DNA of 25,050 nucleotides from CAZYWA01 sp964650975 [NCBI: uncultured bacterium] (lineage in GTDB: Bacteria > JADJOY01), in contig CAZYWA010000042.1 of NCBI GenBank assembly GCA_964650975.1, forward strand, positions 1-25,050. Reading direction: 5' to 3'. The translations under genes and the position numbers were made by a program. The notes beneath the pieces are model-generated. The model was not told where the DNA came from. It made no database searches and saw nothing but the letters and a program-made list of their open reading frames with translations. Positions 23,369 through 25,050 of this stretch are shown here, piece by piece; the first letter of the stretch is position 1; the number at the start of each line of letters is the position of its first letter.

Positions 23369-24943
23369 TCAGGGCGTCGTCGCCGCCGGCGTCTCGAGCG
23401 ACCACGCCGATGTGTCGCCCGACTCGAAACCGTCGATGAAGATCTCGCAGGCATTTCCCACGCCGTTTCCGTTGGTGTCGACCTGGTCCGGGTTGGCGAG
23501 CCTGGGGCAGTTGTCGACGCCGTCGGGGACTCCGTCGTGGTCGGTGTCGGCGTCGAGCGGATTGGTGCCTTGGCTCACCTCGACCCCGTCCGGGACTCCG
23601 TCGCCATCGGAGTCGGTGGCGAGCGGATCGGTGCCACGGGCGATCTCGTCGCCGTCCTCGAGACCATCGTGGTCCGTGTCGGGATCGTTCGGGTTGGTGT
23701 GGAAGGTCGCTTCGAGGCTGTCGCTCAGGCCGTCGCCGTCGCTGTCGGTGCCCACGCCCACGCCGAAGGAGATCGACTGGAACGATTCCTGGTTCCCCGC
23801 GGCGTCCACCGACCGGTACTCGATCGTGTGCACGCCGGGAGTCTCGAGCGTGAGCGAGTGTTGGTAGGGTGTGACGGGGCCGCCGTCGAGCGTGTATTCG
23901 GTGCTGGCGCACCCGGACGCGAAGCCTCCGTCGACGGGGTCGTTGCAGGCGATCTCGACGATCCAGTACCCGGGGCTCTGATTCCCCACCGTCGCATCCG
24001 AAGCACCGGCCAGCGCCTGCGAGACCGGCGGCGTCGAATCCTCGGGAAAATGAAACGTCGCGACGGCGGCCGGCGAGCCGTTGGCGGCGTACACGGCCTG
24101 CCAGTAGCTGCAGTTGTCGAACGTGGGGTGATCGGTCGAGGTGTAGCCGTTCACGGTGGCGCTGAGCGTGACGGTCACGCGTAGGTCGTTCGCCGGGTCG
24201 CAAGGAGCCGGCTCGGCGTCGGGCGGCCGCAGGAACCGGTCGTAGAGCGGTGGCTCGTAGTGGAAGAGCTCGCCGTCACCGCTTCCCAGCGGCGCGGTCC
24301 AGGTCTCGTTCAGCCACGATCCGGGCGTGTCGGGTGGCACGTTGATCTTCTCGACCACCTGGAGCTGGGCGCCCGAGAGTGGCGTGCCGGACGCATCCTG
24401 GACGTCGATCTGCAGCTGGGCGCCGGTGTTTTCCTCGATGTTCAGACGAGGGATCCACGAGTGCAGCAAAATGCCCTGACTGCTGAGCACCAGGTGGTCG
24501 GTTCGTCCCACCCAGGCGTTCTTCGCGAGCGTGGGGTCGGACGTCTGCGCGGCGCCCACGTCGTAGTAGGGCAGAAGGGGGCCGGTGGGAGTCTGCTGCG
24601 CGCCCACAGGGAAGAAGCCGTGCATGAGGAACGGAATGTCCACGGGCGCCACATCGGGCGCGTTCATGCCGTCGAGCTCGACGGTGACCGCCGTGCCCGG
24701 CAAGGCGTACGTAGGGTCGAGCAGCGCCTGATGGAGCTCGTAGACGTTGCCCGGGTGAGAGCCCGTCAAGACGCTCCAGAGCTGGCCGATCGGAATGGCG
24801 GTGGTGTCCGTCAGCGTGCACGGGACCTGAGTACCGATTTCCGAGATCACTGCCGTCATCTCGCTGTCGTTTTGGCTGTCGACCAGGTCCCAGAGGAGTC
24901 CCGACACGGCGACGTCCTCCGTCGAAGGGACCTTCCGGTTCAC
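23369..24943 (-). CDS. Extracellular-type protein with thrombospondin-3-like calcium repeats and C-terminal tag, 5' end probably lost
   Basis: 524 residues from GTG 24943; TTG 24946 is an alternative, and AAAGGG lies just upstream. An in-frame TGA lies shortly before, and there is no signal peptide although everything else looks extracellular. Order: a region with VSGLLWDLVDSQND and LTGSHPGNVYELHQALL that recalls the end of secreted peptidase-like domains (residues 15-75), beta-sandwich stretches (80-300), an Ig-like part starting TPPVSQALAG (about 300-390), and thrombospondin type-3-like calcium repeats (DSDGDGLSDSLE, DTDHDGLEDGDE, DSDGDGVPDGVE, DTDHDGVPDGVDNCP; about 397-495). It ends IFIDGFESGDTSAWSLE then TPAATTP. 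The missing leader, and an unrelated plus-strand reading just upstream, suggest truncation by rearrangement. The function is unknown. Confidence 0.8.
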   Translation of the reverse strand: MNRKVPSTEDVAVSGLLWDLVDSQNDSEMTAVISEIGTQVPCTLTDTTAIPIGQLWSVLTGSHPGNVYELHQALLDPTYALPGTAVTVELDGMNAPDVAPVDIPFLMHGFFPVGAQQTPTGPLLPYYDVGAAQTSDPTLAKNAWVGRTDHLVLSSQGILLHSWIPRLNIEENTGAQLQIDVQDASGTPLSGAQLQVVEKINVPPDTPGSWLNETWTAPLGSGDGELFHYEPPLYDRFLRPPDAEPAPCDPANDLRVTVTLSATVNGYTSTDHPTFDNCSYWQAVYAANGSPAAVATFHFPEDSTPPVSQALAGASDATVGNQSPGYWIVEIACNDPVDGGFASGCASTEYTLDGGPVTPYQHSLTLETPGVHTIEYRSVDAAGNQESFQSISFGVGVGTDSDGDGLSDSLEATFHTNPNDPDTDHDGLEDGDEIARGTDPLATDSDGDGVPDGVEVSQGTNPLDADTDHDGVPDGVDNCPRLANPDQVDTNGNGVGNACEIFIDGFESGDTSAWSLETPAATTP

Positions 24944-25050
24944 CAACGTGCCCTTTAATCCGTATCACGTTGTGGTGAGCGCGGCGGGATTTGCTTCTTA
25001 TTCGCAGGACGTAGATGTGCGCTCCTCGGTGCCGCTAATCCTGAAAGTAG
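24903..25050 (+). CDS. Partial plus-strand carboxypeptidase-regulatory-like domain, runs off the right edge
   Basis: The plus strand reads SSVEGTFRFTNVPFNPYHVV followed by VSAAGFASYSQDVDVRSSVP and LILKV to the last base. This is the G-x-F-x-F-x-N-V-P-x(3)-Y-x-V-x-V-S-A-x-G-F pattern of carboxypeptidase-regulatory-like beta domains, widespread in secreted proteins. No start codon with a Shine-Dalgarno is visible. The first part overlaps the 5' end of the minus-strand gene ending at 24943, so this looks like a 5'-truncated gene joined head-to-head with it. The boundary is approximate. Confidence 0.5.

Noticed and set aside
23205-24203. A single 332-codon minus-strand gene
   Set aside because: Only its last 53 codons look like protein. 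The upstream part is an arginine-rich shadow of the calcium-repeat gene in another frame.
1-25050. tRNA, rRNA, riboswitch or classic insertion-sequence transposase
   Set aside because: None was recognised on either strand by reading. A covariance-model scan would be decisive for small RNAs.

Overview
High-GC bacterial DNA (roughly two thirds G+C by eye) with strongly GC-biased third codon positions, dense genes and many large secreted proteins. The protein types point to a Myxococcota-like or other 'deltaproteobacterial'/soil-metagenome lineage: a CSLREA/MopE-type surface protein, thrombospondin-3-like calcium repeats, a MoxR/vWA/beta-propeller set and an FGE-like domain. No rRNA or other marker gene is present, so this placement is inference.

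Layout. 1-5.5 kb (mostly +): an FGE-sulfatase-fold gene with a damaged start, a VOC/glyoxalase-fold gene and two tandem paralogous secreted propeller-like proteins. These are bracketed by two copies of a minus-strand XRE/HTH regulator that share a perfect 117-bp direct repeat. 5.6-8.4 kb: a multi-pass GT-C-like membrane protein (+) and a stand-alone 5'-3' exonuclease (-). 8.6-11.4 kb (-): a ten-repeat FG-GAP/VCBS secreted protein, a small lipoprotein and a possible phasin-like ORF. 11.5-20.2 kb (-): a run of closely spaced or overlapping genes ending in a complete MoxR ATPase / bpX-like / divergent vWA / large bpX6-like propeller set. This matches the 'MoxR-vWA-beta-propeller ternary system' predicted to act in biological conflict. 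It is preceded by two small membrane genes, a possible immunity-like protein and small overlapping ORFs. 20.2-25 kb (-): a CSLREA/choice-of-anchor surface protein with a strong terminator, a lipoprotein, and a calcium-repeat secreted protein followed by a 53-codon ORF. At the right edge an unrelated plus-strand gene fragment begins.

Two observations stand out. First, six ORFs of unrelated architecture end in the same short C-terminal motif, approximately [FV]-x-D-G-F-[ED]-x-G-[DN]-[TL]-x-x-W-[ST]-x(3)-P. One is a membrane protein and one is only 53 codons long. The motif behaves like an unnamed C-terminal export or sorting tag. Second, the ternary-system operon uses GTGA start/stop overlaps and may extend into upstream genes that look like toxin/immunity-type or membrane accessory components. 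The window also holds at least four dispersed, complementary fragments of one ancestral unit (divergent XRE regulator plus secreted FGE-like protein), a sign of repeated duplication and decay.
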